Source: CAIWTU01 sp035686205 | GTDB lineage: Bacteria > Desulfobacterota > Desulfuromonadia > Geobacterales > Geobacteraceae | DNA: 64,000 nucleotides | Direction: 5' to 3' | NCBI GenBank assembly: GCA_035686205.1 | Contig: DASRZQ010000161.1 | Coordinates: 1 to 64,000, forward strand | Shown here: positions 1 through 8,006 of the stretch, piece after piece | How the letters are laid out: each line of letters begins with the position of its first letter | How positions within the stretch are numbered: position 1 is the first letter of the stretch | Position numbers and translations under genes: made by a program | Notes under the pieces: generated by a model | The model's database searches: none | The model's input: only the letters and a program-made list of their open reading frames with translations | What the model was told of the DNA's origin: nothing

Positions 1-456
1 TACTATTTCATCGGCTCCGGACAGGGGACGGTGGAGGCTTTCCGCTCCATGAACGCCCTCTGGCACCTGACCAATTTCACGGTTGCCCATTCCCACATGA
101 CCATGTACGGCTTCATCTCCTTCCTCGTCTGGGGCGGCACATACGGCCTGCTTCCACGACTGACCGGGAACGAACCGTCCCACCTCCTCGTGGGGATGCA
201 CTTCTGGTTCGCCTTCATAGGACTCCTGATTTACGGGGTCGCATTGATGGTCGGCGGGACGCAACAGGGACACAGCTGGATTTCCGGGGCGCCTTTCATC
301 GAATCGGTTAAGCTGATGTCCTCGTACTGGCTGTTGCGGGCGGTGGGGGGCAGTCTGATGCTCCTTTCCCAAGTCCTTTTCGCCTTCAATGTCTGGCGGA
401 TGAGGCCGGCGGCCGGCGCGGACATGCGGACCGAAACCGCAGGTGAACCGTCATGA
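1..456 (+). CDS. ccoN: cbb3-type cytochrome c oxidase catalytic subunit I (CcoN), 3' part only
   Basis: This is the C-terminal part of a heme-copper oxidase subunit I, the membrane subunit that reduces O2; the gene begins before the window and the reading frame is open from base 1. About 151 residues are visible, with three to four hydrophobic helices. The motif NFTVAHSHMTMYGF supplies the H-x-H pair that in CcoN ligates the low-spin and high-spin hemes. The stop TGA overlaps the ATG of the next gene (ATGA at 453-456), and that gene is a clear ccoO, which favours cbb3 oxidase over the related NorB. The N-terminal half, including the copper-B ligands, is outside the window and cannot be checked. 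Confidence 0.88.
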   Translation, partial: YYFIGSGQGTVEAFRSMNALWHLTNFTVAHSHMTMYGFISFLVWGGTYGLLPRLTGNEPSHLLVGMHFWFAFIGLLIYGVALMVGGTQQGHSWISGAPFIESVKLMSSYWLLRAVGGSLMLLSQVLFAFNVWRMRPAAGADMRTETAGEPS

Positions 457-1430
457 ACCTCAGCTTCCACGAAAATCACAGGCTTCTGTTCGGCACGGTT
501 CTGTTCGGCTTCCTGGCGCTCTCCTTCATCATCGCCGTCAGCCCCGCCGTCTGGGTCCAGAACAACACACTCCCCCTGCCGGGGTCAAGGGCGCTTTCCG
601 CGGCGGAATCGAACGGGCTGGCGATCTATATCGCCGAAGGATGTGCCTACTGTCACACACAGCAGGTCAGGCCGCTAGACCTAGACAAGCCATTCGGCCG
701 CCCCTCCGCGCCCGGCGACTACGCCCGCCTCCGGCCGCAGGACATCTGGCGGATGACGCCGGAAATGACCGGCACCGAAAGGACCGGTCCCGACCTGAGC
801 AACATGGCGGCCCGGCAGCCGAGCGATACCTGGAACTACATTCACCTGTACAATCCGCGGGCCGTGGTCGGGGGATCCGTGATGCAGGCGTATCCGTGGC
901 TTTTCACAATCAAAGTAAATCCTGGCAATAGCGATGTCGTCGTTCCGGTTCCCCCGGACTACGCGCCGAAAAACGGGAAATTGGTGGCAACGCAGGAGGC
1001 GAAAGACTTGGTAGCTTACCTCCTCTCGCTCAGGCAGGTCACGATTGCCGGGGCCACCACTGCCGCCCAGCCTCAACCGACCGGGAAAGGGGAAGCCGCG
1101 GGACAGGGAGCGGCGGTTTACGCCAGCCACTGCGCCAGCTGCCACGGGGCCACCGGAGAAGGAGTGCCGGGGGTGTTCCCGCCCATGAAAGGCGATCCGA
1201 TGGTAACGGCTAAGGACCCTGCGCGGCATATGGAGATCGTCCTGTTCGGGATTTCCGGCTCGATCATCAACGGTGTGCGCTATTCAGCGGCAATGCCGGA
1301 GCACGCCGGGGAACTCTCCGACACCGAGATAGCGGCGGTGGTCAACCATGAACGCACCAGCTGGGGAAACAACGCTCCGACCATAACCCCTGCCGACGTG
1401 GCTGCCGTCAGGAAAAAGGGGAAACAGTGA
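453..1430 (+). CDS. ccoO: CcoO-type cytochrome c subunit fused to a second cytochrome c domain
   Basis: A 325-residue membrane-anchored cytochrome c of the cbb3 oxidase, passing electrons to CcoN. An N-terminal transmembrane helix (about residues 12-32) is followed by a FixO/CcoO domain with heme motif CAYCH (about residues 64-68) then QQVRP, and the axial-methionine region SVMQAYPWLF. After a linker rich in A, Q, P and G near residue 210 comes a second heme domain with CASCH (about 228-232) and a conserved tail containing NHERTSWGNNAPT. Typical CcoO has one heme and about 200-240 residues, so the C-terminal ~110 residues are an added domain. Nearly the same domain closes the third gene of the operon, which points to internal duplication. 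Translationally coupled to ccoN by ATGA overlap. Confidence 0.88.
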   Translation: MNLSFHENHRLLFGTVLFGFLALSFIIAVSPAVWVQNNTLPLPGSRALSAAESNGLAIYIAEGCAYCHTQQVRPLDLDKPFGRPSAPGDYARLRPQDIWRMTPEMTGTERTGPDLSNMAARQPSDTWNYIHLYNPRAVVGGSVMQAYPWLFTIKVNPGNSDVVVPVPPDYAPKNGKLVATQEAKDLVAYLLSLRQVTIAGATTAAQPQPTGKGEAAGQGAAVYASHCASCHGATGEGVPGVFPPMKGDPMVTAKDPARHMEIVLFGISGSIINGVRYSAAMPEHAGELSDTEIAAVVNHERTSWGNNAPTITPADVAAVRKKGKQ

Positions 1431-1431
1431 C

Positions 1432-1614
1432 ATGCATCATGGGATGCCGACTCAGCCTGCCGCCTTCTGGGACTACCTGATCGTGGCCGTCGCGGTCGTC
1501 GTGGCCGTCGTGGCGCTTTATATGTTCGTCAGGGGTTTTCTCGGCCGGGGAGAAGAGCGGAAGGACCACATCAAGAGGAAAATCCTCGACGACGGACCGG
1601 GAGAGGACCAGTGA
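1432..1614 (+). CDS. small single-pass membrane protein of the cbb3 operon (CcoQ-like)
   Basis: A 60-residue protein starting one base after the ccoO stop. It has one long hydrophobic helix (about residues 13-36, rich in V and A) and a charged, lysine- and aspartate-rich C-terminus. Position and size match CcoQ (FixQ), the small assembly or stability subunit of cbb3 oxidases, but short single-helix proteins cannot be assigned by sequence alone, so no symbol is given. Its TGA stop overlaps the GTG start of the next gene. Confidence 0.7.
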   Translation: MHHGMPTQPAAFWDYLIVAVAVVVAVVALYMFVRGFLGRGEERKDHIKRKILDDGPGEDQ

Positions 1615-2405
1615 GCGAGAACGGAACCAGGATAGACGTCTACCTGGATGAAGACCAAGAACCCTACGCCACTTTCGTCCCGCCCGAAAGGTTCGTACTG
1701 GACACCACCAGGCTCGAAGACGGGCGGCACGTCCTGCGGATCGTCGCTACCGACAGGTCAGGCTACCGGGGCGTGCGGACCATCCCCTTCGAGGTGCGCA
1801 ACGGGCCTGGGATCGCCGTCGACGGCCTGCACGAAAACGACGTGGTCGAAGGGAAGATCAATGTATTGGTAAACGCCTACGGCGGCGCCCTCGAGGAAAA
1901 ATGGGAGCCGGTCCGCGCGGAGACGCCCTCGCCCGCCCCCACCTGGGCGTGGGTGGTATTCATCGCCATCGCAGCCTGGGCAGTCTATTACGGCATCCAG
2001 CTGTGGCGTCCGCCGCCCCGATTCGCCGACACGCCCACTTACGGCAGGGCGGCGCAGCCCGCGGCAGGCCAGTCGGGAGCCGACCTGTACCGGACCAGCT
2101 GTGCCAGCTGCCATCAAAACAATGGCCAGGGAGTAGCGAAGCTCTTTCCGCCACTGGCGGGAAACCCGGTAGTAACATCCCGCGATCCCGCCGAGCACGC
2201 AAGGGTCGTCCTGTTCGGAGAAAAGGGACACGCAGTCGGCGGCGTTGCCTATGAGGCGCAGATGCCCGCCTGGGCAGACCAGTTGTCCGACGAGGAAGTC
2301 GCGGCGGTCATCAACCACGAACGGACCAGCTGGGGCAACAACGCCCCGACCGTTACCGCCGCTGAAGTTGCCGCCATTCGCTCACGGGGCGCTTCTGAGC
2401 AGTGA
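1611..2405 (+). CDS. membrane-anchored cytochrome c with N-terminal beta-rich domain (CcoP-like position)
   Basis: A 264-residue protein starting at GTG 1611, which overlaps the previous stop (GTGA). Residues 1-100 are polar and beta-rich, resembling an Ig-like fold (segments such as GRHVLRIVATD and EVRNGPGIAVDG). One transmembrane helix follows (about 113-130), then a single cytochrome c domain with CASCH (about 164-168). The C-terminal ~100 residues closely match the extra domain of the upstream CcoO fusion, including NHERTSWGNNAPT. Canonical CcoP has two hemes and an N-terminal helix pair, so this is a divergent third subunit of the oxidase. With no signal peptide and one helix, the N-terminal domain would lie in the cytoplasm if the heme domain is periplasmic. 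Confidence 0.78.
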   Translation: MSENGTRIDVYLDEDQEPYATFVPPERFVLDTTRLEDGRHVLRIVATDRSGYRGVRTIPFEVRNGPGIAVDGLHENDVVEGKINVLVNAYGGALEEKWEPVRAETPSPAPTWAWVVFIAIAAWAVYYGIQLWRPPPRFADTPTYGRAAQPAAGQSGADLYRTSCASCHQNNGQGVAKLFPPLAGNPVVTSRDPAEHARVVLFGEKGHAVGGVAYEAQMPAWADQLSDEEVAAVINHERTSWGNNAPTVTAAEVAAIRSRGASEQ

Positions 2406-2465
2406 CAGGCTTCGCGCATGTCGGGCCCAATTAATTCGAAAAACGAAAAACAAATAATCCCGCAC

Positions 2466-3644
2466 TCATTTGCTTTCGATAAAAAGAAGTGCCGGATCTT
2501 CCAGGTAACGTGCCGTCTTGCTGAGAAAACGCGTGGCATCGCCTCCGTCGGTCACCCGGTGATCGAATGTGAGGGAAATTGGAAGGATCTTTCGAATTAC
2601 TATCGTCCCGTCGACGACCCACGGCCGGTCCGCTATCCTGCCGCAGCCGAGGATTGCGACGTCGGGATAATTTAATATCGGTGTTGAAAATCCCCCGCCG
2701 AACTGGCCGTAATTGGTTATGGTAAAGGTGCTTCCCTTCAGTTCCTGCAGGGTTATTGTCCGCTGCCTTGCCCGCTCCGCCATATCCTGCAGCTCAGCGG
2801 CCAGTTCTATGATGCTTTTTCTTTCGACGTTCCGCAGTACCGGAACGATCAGACCGTCGGGAGTGTCGACCGCGAAACCGATGTTGTAATACTTTTTCCG
2901 GATGATCGTCTCCCCTTCCTCGTCGACCGAGGCATTGAGCATCGGATGTTCCATGAGGGCATGCTGCACGGCTTTTACTATGAATGGAAAGTACGTGAGA
3001 TGCACCCCCCGGGCCGTGACTTCCTTGTCCTCGCGTTTGCGCATCTCCCAGAGTTCCGTCACATCGACCTCTTCCATGCCGGTAACGCAAACGGTCATCT
3101 GGTGCGCCTTGAGCAGGTTCCTGGCAATGGTCCGGCGGACTCCGCGCATCGGCAGCCGCTCAACGGGGCCGAATTCGTCCGCCGCTTCCGCGGCTTCAGC
3201 CACCTTGCCTAGTGCCGCGAGAAGGTCCTCACGCGTTATGCTGCCGCGCGGGCCGGTCCCCCGGATACCCTCCAGGCTGATCCCCTTCTCCCGCGCCAGC
3301 GCCCTGACGGCGGGCGTCGCGAGAACGCTTTCCTTCGGCTCTTCCTCCGCCTCGGGCAGGACACCGACAACCGATACCGACTCGCGCCGCTCCTCGCGGA
3401 CTTCCCCTTCCTCGACGATACTCATGAGAGGCTCGCCGACATTTACTATTTCGCCTTCACCCCTAAGGATTTTGCGCACATGCCCCTTTCTCGGGGACGG
3501 CACTTCGACAACGGCCTTGTCGGTCTCCACTTCAACCACGGACTGGTGCTCCTCGACCATGTCCCCCTCTTTAACCAGCCATTTCCTGATTTCGGCTTCG
3601 GTTATCCCTTCGCCAAGATCGGGAAGTATGAATTCATAGGCCAT
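2466..3644 (-). CDS. pdhC: dihydrolipoamide acetyltransferase (E2) of a 2-oxoacid dehydrogenase complex
   Basis: E2 core enzyme of 392 residues, transferring the acyl group from lipoate to CoA. Domain order: a single lipoyl domain (about 1-78, lipoylation lysine in ETDKAVVE), a short acidic linker, a peripheral-subunit-binding domain (about 108-145, ATPAVRALAREKGISL), and the catalytic CoA acyltransferase domain ending with the active-site motif DHRVTDGG. The start is 3 bases after the E1 beta stop, so it is the last gene of an E1a-E1b-E2 operon. Substrate is inferred to be pyruvate from the E1 alpha type; a branched-chain 2-oxoacid complex is the main alternative. No E3 gene is nearby. Confidence 0.93.
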   Translation of the reverse strand: MAYEFILPDLGEGITEAEIRKWLVKEGDMVEEHQSVVEVETDKAVVEVPSPRKGHVRKILRGEGEIVNVGEPLMSIVEEGEVREERRESVSVVGVLPEAEEEPKESVLATPAVRALAREKGISLEGIRGTGPRGSITREDLLAALGKVAEAAEAADEFGPVERLPMRGVRRTIARNLLKAHQMTVCVTGMEEVDVTELWEMRKREDKEVTARGVHLTYFPFIVKAVQHALMEHPMLNASVDEEGETIIRKKYYNIGFAVDTPDGLIVPVLRNVERKSIIELAAELQDMAERARQRTITLQELKGSTFTITNYGQFGGGFSTPILNYPDVAILGCGRIADRPWVVDGTIVIRKILPISLTFDHRVTDGGDATRFLSKTARYLEDPALLFIESK

Positions 3645-3647
3645 CGC

Positions 3648-4610
3648 TCAGTACCTCAAGACTTCGTCGATTGATTTTCTTATCCTCTCGATGTCGGGAA
3701 GGTAATAGTCGACCAGTTTTCCCAGCGGGACCAGGACATCGCTGCCAGTAACCCTCATCACCGGCCCCCGCAAATTGAGAATAGCCTCCTCGGCAATGGT
3801 GGCGGCAAGCTCCGCACCGAACCCGCATGTTTTCGGCGCTTCGTGGACGATCACCGCCCGCCCTGTTTTGCGCACCGATTCAAGCATGGTTTCCATGTCA
3901 AACGGCGAAAGGGTCAACAGATCGACGACGTCCGCGCTGTATGGCTCGACAGCCTTCATGACGCGCTCCAGCATGCTTCCCCAGGCAATGACCGTCACAT
4001 CGTCCCCCTTTTTCGCCAGCCGCGCCTTGCCGAGAGGGATAGTATATTCCCCGTCGGGTACTTCCTCCTTAATCAAGCGGTAGAGCCTGGTCGGTTCCAG
4101 GAAAATCACCGGGTCCGGGTCCCTGATCGCCGAGATGAGCAGTCCCTTTGCCGCATACGGCCCGGAAGGGACGACCACCTTGATGCCCGGCATGTGACAA
4201 AAGAAAGCCTCGGTGCTTTCTTCATGCAGTTCGGGCGCCTTTATCCCGGACCCGTAAGGGGTTCTGATCACGAGAGGGCACGAGAACCTGCCGCGCGAGC
4301 GGTTGCGAATCCGTGCGGCGTGGGCGAAAATCTGGTCGATGGCCGGGTAGACAAAACCCATGAACTGGATTTCGGCCACCGGCCGCAATCCATAGAGGGC
4401 CATTCCCACGGCGGTCCCCACAATCGCCGATTCGGCAAGGGGCGTATCGATGACCCTTTCCGGTCCGTAGGCGCCGAGCAGCCCGTCGGTAATGCGGAAG
4501 ACCCCGCCGTCCTTCCCCACATCCTCGCCAAGGACGATAACCCTGTCATCCCCGGCCATCTCTTCCGTGAGGGCCAGGTTTATCGCCTGAACCATGTTAC
4601 GAATCGGCAT
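3648..4610 (-). CDS. pdhB: pyruvate (2-oxoacid) dehydrogenase E1 component, beta subunit
   Basis: A 320-residue transketolase-like subunit that with E1 alpha forms the thiamine-diphosphate-dependent decarboxylase of the complex. The N-terminal Pyr domain (MVQAINLALTEEM, VLGEDVGKDGGVF, DTPLAESAIVGTAVGMA) and the C-terminal transketolase domain (VVIVHEAPKTCGFGAELAATI) are both complete and of normal family length. The start at 4610 overlaps the end of the E1 alpha gene by 14 bases, indicating translational coupling. Family assignment is firm; the oxoacid specificity is inferred. Confidence 0.94.
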   Translation of the reverse strand: MPIRNMVQAINLALTEEMAGDDRVIVLGEDVGKDGGVFRITDGLLGAYGPERVIDTPLAESAIVGTAVGMALYGLRPVAEIQFMGFVYPAIDQIFAHAARIRNRSRGRFSCPLVIRTPYGSGIKAPELHEESTEAFFCHMPGIKVVVPSGPYAAKGLLISAIRDPDPVIFLEPTRLYRLIKEEVPDGEYTIPLGKARLAKKGDDVTVIAWGSMLERVMKAVEPYSADVVDLLTLSPFDMETMLESVRKTGRAVIVHEAPKTCGFGAELAATIAEEAILNLRGPVMRVTGSDVLVPLGKLVDYYLPDIERIRKSIDEVLRY

Positions 4611-5667
4611 CGGTCAGTTCCTTCATTTCTCGCCGTTGACGCGGCGTGAGTTCCCCCAGGGTGTTCAGGAACATTTCGTCAGGGCGCGGAGCCGCAGCTT
4701 TCTCAGCCTTGCCGACCGCGTCATCCACGACCGCCCTGCAGCGTTCCTCGGTATCCTGCCGATACCCTTCCGGCATCAGGCCGCGTTTTTCCATATACAG
4801 GCCGAGCCGGAGGATCGGATCTTTCTTTTTCCACTGTTCCACTTCTTCCCGGCTGCGGTAGCGGGTCGCGTCATCGGCGGTTGTGTGGTGCGACAGCCGG
4901 TATGTGTGACATTCTATGAAAGTCGGGCCGCCTCCGCTCCTGGCTTTCTCCAGCGCGGCGCGGGCAGCGCTGTATACCGCGAATATGTCGTTTCCATCCA
5001 CCTGGATACCCTCGAAACCGTACGCGAGGGCTTTCTGGGCAAGGGTCTCCGCGGCTGTCTGCCTTTCCCTCGGCACCGATATGGCCCACTGGTTGTTCTG
5101 GCAGATGAATACGACCGGCGGCCGGAACACCCCGGCGAAATTGAAGGCTTCATGAAAATCGCCTTTTGACGTGCCCCCGTCGCCGAAATAGGCAACCACG
5201 GCAATCCTGTCCCGCCGGTACCTGGCGGCCATAGCGGCGCCGACGGCGTGCGGGATATGGGTGCCGACCGAGACGCTGACCGGCAGAATGTTCAGCCCCT
5301 CCGGGGTAAGCATGCCCCTCTCGTCGCCGGCCCAATACTGAAAAAGCAGATGCAGCGGATAACCCATGGTTATATGCATCCCGGTTTCACGGAACGAGGG
5401 AAAAACCCAGTCGGTTTTCTCAAAGGCAAAAGCGCTGCCGACCTGGGCTGCCTCCTGGCCCAGTATGGACGGATAGGTGCCTATCCGCCCTTCCCGCTGA
5501 AGGCTGAGGGCGCGTTCGTCAAAGGCCCTGGATAGCGTCATCAGCTCATAGATGCGCTTCAGGTCCGACTCTTCCAGGGGAGGCATGAGGCTTTCATCCG
5601 CGATTCCGTTTTCGTCGAGGATTTCCAGCCGCTTGATATCGAATTTCACAATTACTCTTTCCGGCAT
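4597..5667 (-). CDS. pdhA: pyruvate (2-oxoacid) dehydrogenase E1 component, alpha subunit
   Basis: A 356-residue first gene of the E1a-E1b-E2 operon. It carries the thiamine diphosphate/Mg motif beginning GDGGTSKGDFHEAFNFAG and ending in the NN pair of CQNNQWAISVPR, and the phosphorylation-loop-like TYRLSHHTTADDATRYR found in Gram-positive-type PdhA. The N-terminal segment includes MTLSRAFDERALSLQREGRIGTY, typical of pyruvate-type E1 alpha. It is transcribed away from the EF-G gene across a 185-base divergent spacer. The start ATG at 5667 has only a weak ribosome-binding site, but no better in-frame start lies nearby. Confidence 0.93.
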   Translation of the reverse strand: MPERVIVKFDIKRLEILDENGIADESLMPPLEESDLKRIYELMTLSRAFDERALSLQREGRIGTYPSILGQEAAQVGSAFAFEKTDWVFPSFRETGMHITMGYPLHLLFQYWAGDERGMLTPEGLNILPVSVSVGTHIPHAVGAAMAARYRRDRIAVVAYFGDGGTSKGDFHEAFNFAGVFRPPVVFICQNNQWAISVPRERQTAAETLAQKALAYGFEGIQVDGNDIFAVYSAARAALEKARSGGGPTFIECHTYRLSHHTTADDATRYRSREEVEQWKKKDPILRLGLYMEKRGLMPEGYRQDTEERCRAVVDDAVGKAEKAAAPRPDEMFLNTLGELTPRQRREMKELTDADS

Positions 5668-5795
5668 GGCAATAGGATAACACGGAAAAAACCATCGTCA
5701 ATGGAAGCGGGAAATATAATGAAAAGATACTCAGCCATTTTACATGATTTTATCGGACGAAGACATATATGTATCGTGGGAAATGTCATTTTCTC

Positions 5796-5823
5796 TTGCC
5801 TTGAGAGGGACAGACTGTATAAT
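5796..5823 (+). promoter_or_regulatory. probable sigma-70 promoter for the EF-G gene
   Basis: TTGCCT at 5796-5801, a 16-base spacer and a perfect TATAAT at 5818-5823, about 30 bases upstream of the EF-G start. The -35 match is weak; the -10 match is exact. Confidence 0.55.
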
Positions 5824-5852
5824 CTGTTTTGAATTTTTCCGCGGGAGGTTTT

Positions 5853-7919
5853 ATGGAACGGCCGTCCCTTTCGTCTCTTCGCAATATCGGCATAATCTCG
5901 CACATCGACGCAGGAAAGACCACGGTATCCGAGAGAATCCTTTTCTATACCGGCGAAACCCACAAAATGGGCGAAGTCCATAACGGCCAGGCCGTCATGG
6001 ACTGGATGCCCCAGGAGCAGGAAAGGGGAATAACCATAACCGCCACCAGCACCAGTTGCCGTTGGGGCGGATACTGGATCAATCTAATCGACACACCCGG
6101 ACATATCGATTTTACCATCGAGGTAGAACGCAGCATGCGCGTCCTCGACGGCGCCATAGTGATTTTCAGCGCAGTGGAAGGGGTGGAGCCGCAGAGCGAA
6201 TCGGTCTGGCGGCAGGCCGACCGCTACCGTGTGCCCAGGATCTGCTTTATCAACAAGATGGACCGGATTGGCACTGACTACCCGGCAGTACTGGACCAGA
6301 TAGAGCAAAGATTGGGGGGCAGACCGGTGCTCCTGCACCTCCCGGTCGGCCATGAAGGAAGTTTCTCCGGGATCATAGACCTGCTGGATGAAGAAATGGT
6401 CCTTTTCTCTGAAGCCGACCAGGGAATGACCGTGGAACGCCGCGCCGCCCCTGACGACCGGCTGGACGAAATGAGGGAAGCCCGGGAAAAGATAATAGAA
6501 GCGGCCGCGGATTTCGACGATACCATCCTCTCCGACTTTCTGGACGGAAAGCCGGTGGAATCGCGGCGGCTGAAGAACGCCTTGCGTATTGGGACCATGG
6601 CATGCCGCATCTTTCCGGTCATGCTGGGATCGGCGCTGCGGAATAAAGGAGTTCAGCCCCTGCTGGATGCCGTGGGAAGCTTTCTGCCCTCCCCCGTGGA
6701 CATCCCGCCCGTCGAAGCGGAAAACCCGGGAAGCGGCGGGATCGAATCGCTAAATTGCGATCCGAAGGGACCGTTATGCGCCCTGGCGTTCAAGGTGCTC
6801 TCCGACGAGGGGCGCAAGCTCACGTATCTGCGAATCTATTCTGGAACCCTGCGCTCCGGGGCGACCGTGCTTAACGGCTTCAGGGGTTCCGCGGAAAAAG
6901 TGGCCCGCCTGTTCAGGATGCATGCCCACAAACGGGAACGGATCGAAGAAGCCTACGCTGGTGATATCATTGCGGCCACCGGTCTCAAGGACGTTCTCAC
7001 CGGAGATACGCTCAGCAGTCCGGGGCATGCCCTGCTGCTGAAAGGGCTGACCATTCCCGAACCCGTAGTTTCCCAGGCTGTCGAACCGAAAGGAATCGAA
7101 GACAGGGAAAAGCTCCCCCTGGCGCTGGAGAAACTGCAGTGGGAGGACCCGACATTCAGGGTCAAGGAGGACGAAGAGACGGGACAGACCATACTGACCG
7201 GGATGGGCGAGCTGCACCTTGAAATAATAGCGGACAGGCTTGCCAGGGACTTCGGCGTGGAAGTCAAAACCGGGCGCCCCCAGGTGGTCTACAGGGAAAC
7301 GATATCCCGAACGGTGGAACGGAGGGAAGTGTTCCGAAGGGAAGTCGACGGCAAGGTGCAGGGCGGCGAAGTGCTGTTGCGCATGGCGCCGCTCCGCCGG
7401 GGAGAAGGCATCATCGTAACAATGCCGCCGGAAGAAGCCTCTCCCCTGCCGGCCGAGCTTCGCGCGATGCTGGAAAACAGCCTTATGCAATCCTGTTCGG
7501 CGGGCGGGCTGACCGGCTACCCGCTGACCGATGTCGGTGTGACTGTAGTCGAGGCTCCTTTCGAACCGGGACTGACCACTGAAATCGGCCTGCGCGCCGC
7601 CGCGCAGCGCTGCCTCGTCCTTGCGGTCCGCGACGCTTCCCCCATCCTGCTGGAGCCAATAATGTCGCTTGAGCTCATTACCCCGTCGGACTACACGGGC
7701 AAGGTTCTCGGCTCACTTCAGCAGAAGCGGGGACGGGTCGAAGGAATTTCCGTGCGCGGGGATATGGAAGTTATAAGGGCCAGCGTGCCTCTCGCGGAGA
7801 TGTTCGGCTTCATGACCGAACTTCGCAGCGCCACAAAGGGGCGCGGCACCTTTACCATGGAGTTTGCCCATTTCGACCTGGCCCCGGCCGATACTCTGAA
7901 GAAACTCGGGTATGTGTAA
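5853..7919 (+). CDS. fusA: elongation factor G-like translational GTPase (EF-G2 type)
   Basis: A 688-residue GTPase with full EF-G layout: G1 HIDAGKTT, switch II DTPGH, G4 NKMD, domain II, domain III (TGMGELHLEI), domain IV and domain V ending near ATKGRGTFTMEF. The chosen ATG follows GGGAGG with good spacing; a TTG 24 bases upstream is in frame but lacks a ribosome-binding site. It stands alone rather than in a str operon (no rpsL, rpsG or tuf neighbours), so it is more likely a secondary EF-G copy than the sole housekeeping translocase. The family normally promotes ribosome translocation or recycling; which of these applies here cannot be read from the sequence. Confidence 0.9.
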   Translation: MERPSLSSLRNIGIISHIDAGKTTVSERILFYTGETHKMGEVHNGQAVMDWMPQEQERGITITATSTSCRWGGYWINLIDTPGHIDFTIEVERSMRVLDGAIVIFSAVEGVEPQSESVWRQADRYRVPRICFINKMDRIGTDYPAVLDQIEQRLGGRPVLLHLPVGHEGSFSGIIDLLDEEMVLFSEADQGMTVERRAAPDDRLDEMREAREKIIEAAADFDDTILSDFLDGKPVESRRLKNALRIGTMACRIFPVMLGSALRNKGVQPLLDAVGSFLPSPVDIPPVEAENPGSGGIESLNCDPKGPLCALAFKVLSDEGRKLTYLRIYSGTLRSGATVLNGFRGSAEKVARLFRMHAHKRERIEEAYAGDIIAATGLKDVLTGDTLSSPGHALLLKGLTIPEPVVSQAVEPKGIEDREKLPLALEKLQWEDPTFRVKEDEETGQTILTGMGELHLEIIADRLARDFGVEVKTGRPQVVYRETISRTVERREVFRREVDGKVQGGEVLLRMAPLRRGEGIIVTMPPEEASPLPAELRAMLENSLMQSCSAGGLTGYPLTDVGVTVVEAPFEPGLTTEIGLRAAAQRCLVLAVRDASPILLEPIMSLELITPSDYTGKVLGSLQQKRGRVEGISVRGDMEVIRASVPLAEMFGFMTELRSATKGRGTFTMEFAHFDLAPADTLKKLGYV

Positions 7920-8006
7920 AGGCAGGGCAAAGGGCAAAAGGTGGGAGGGGTCAGACTAAAACTTGAAACCTTCGATTTGAAACTTGTAACTGCAAGTTGC
8001 CGGCAG

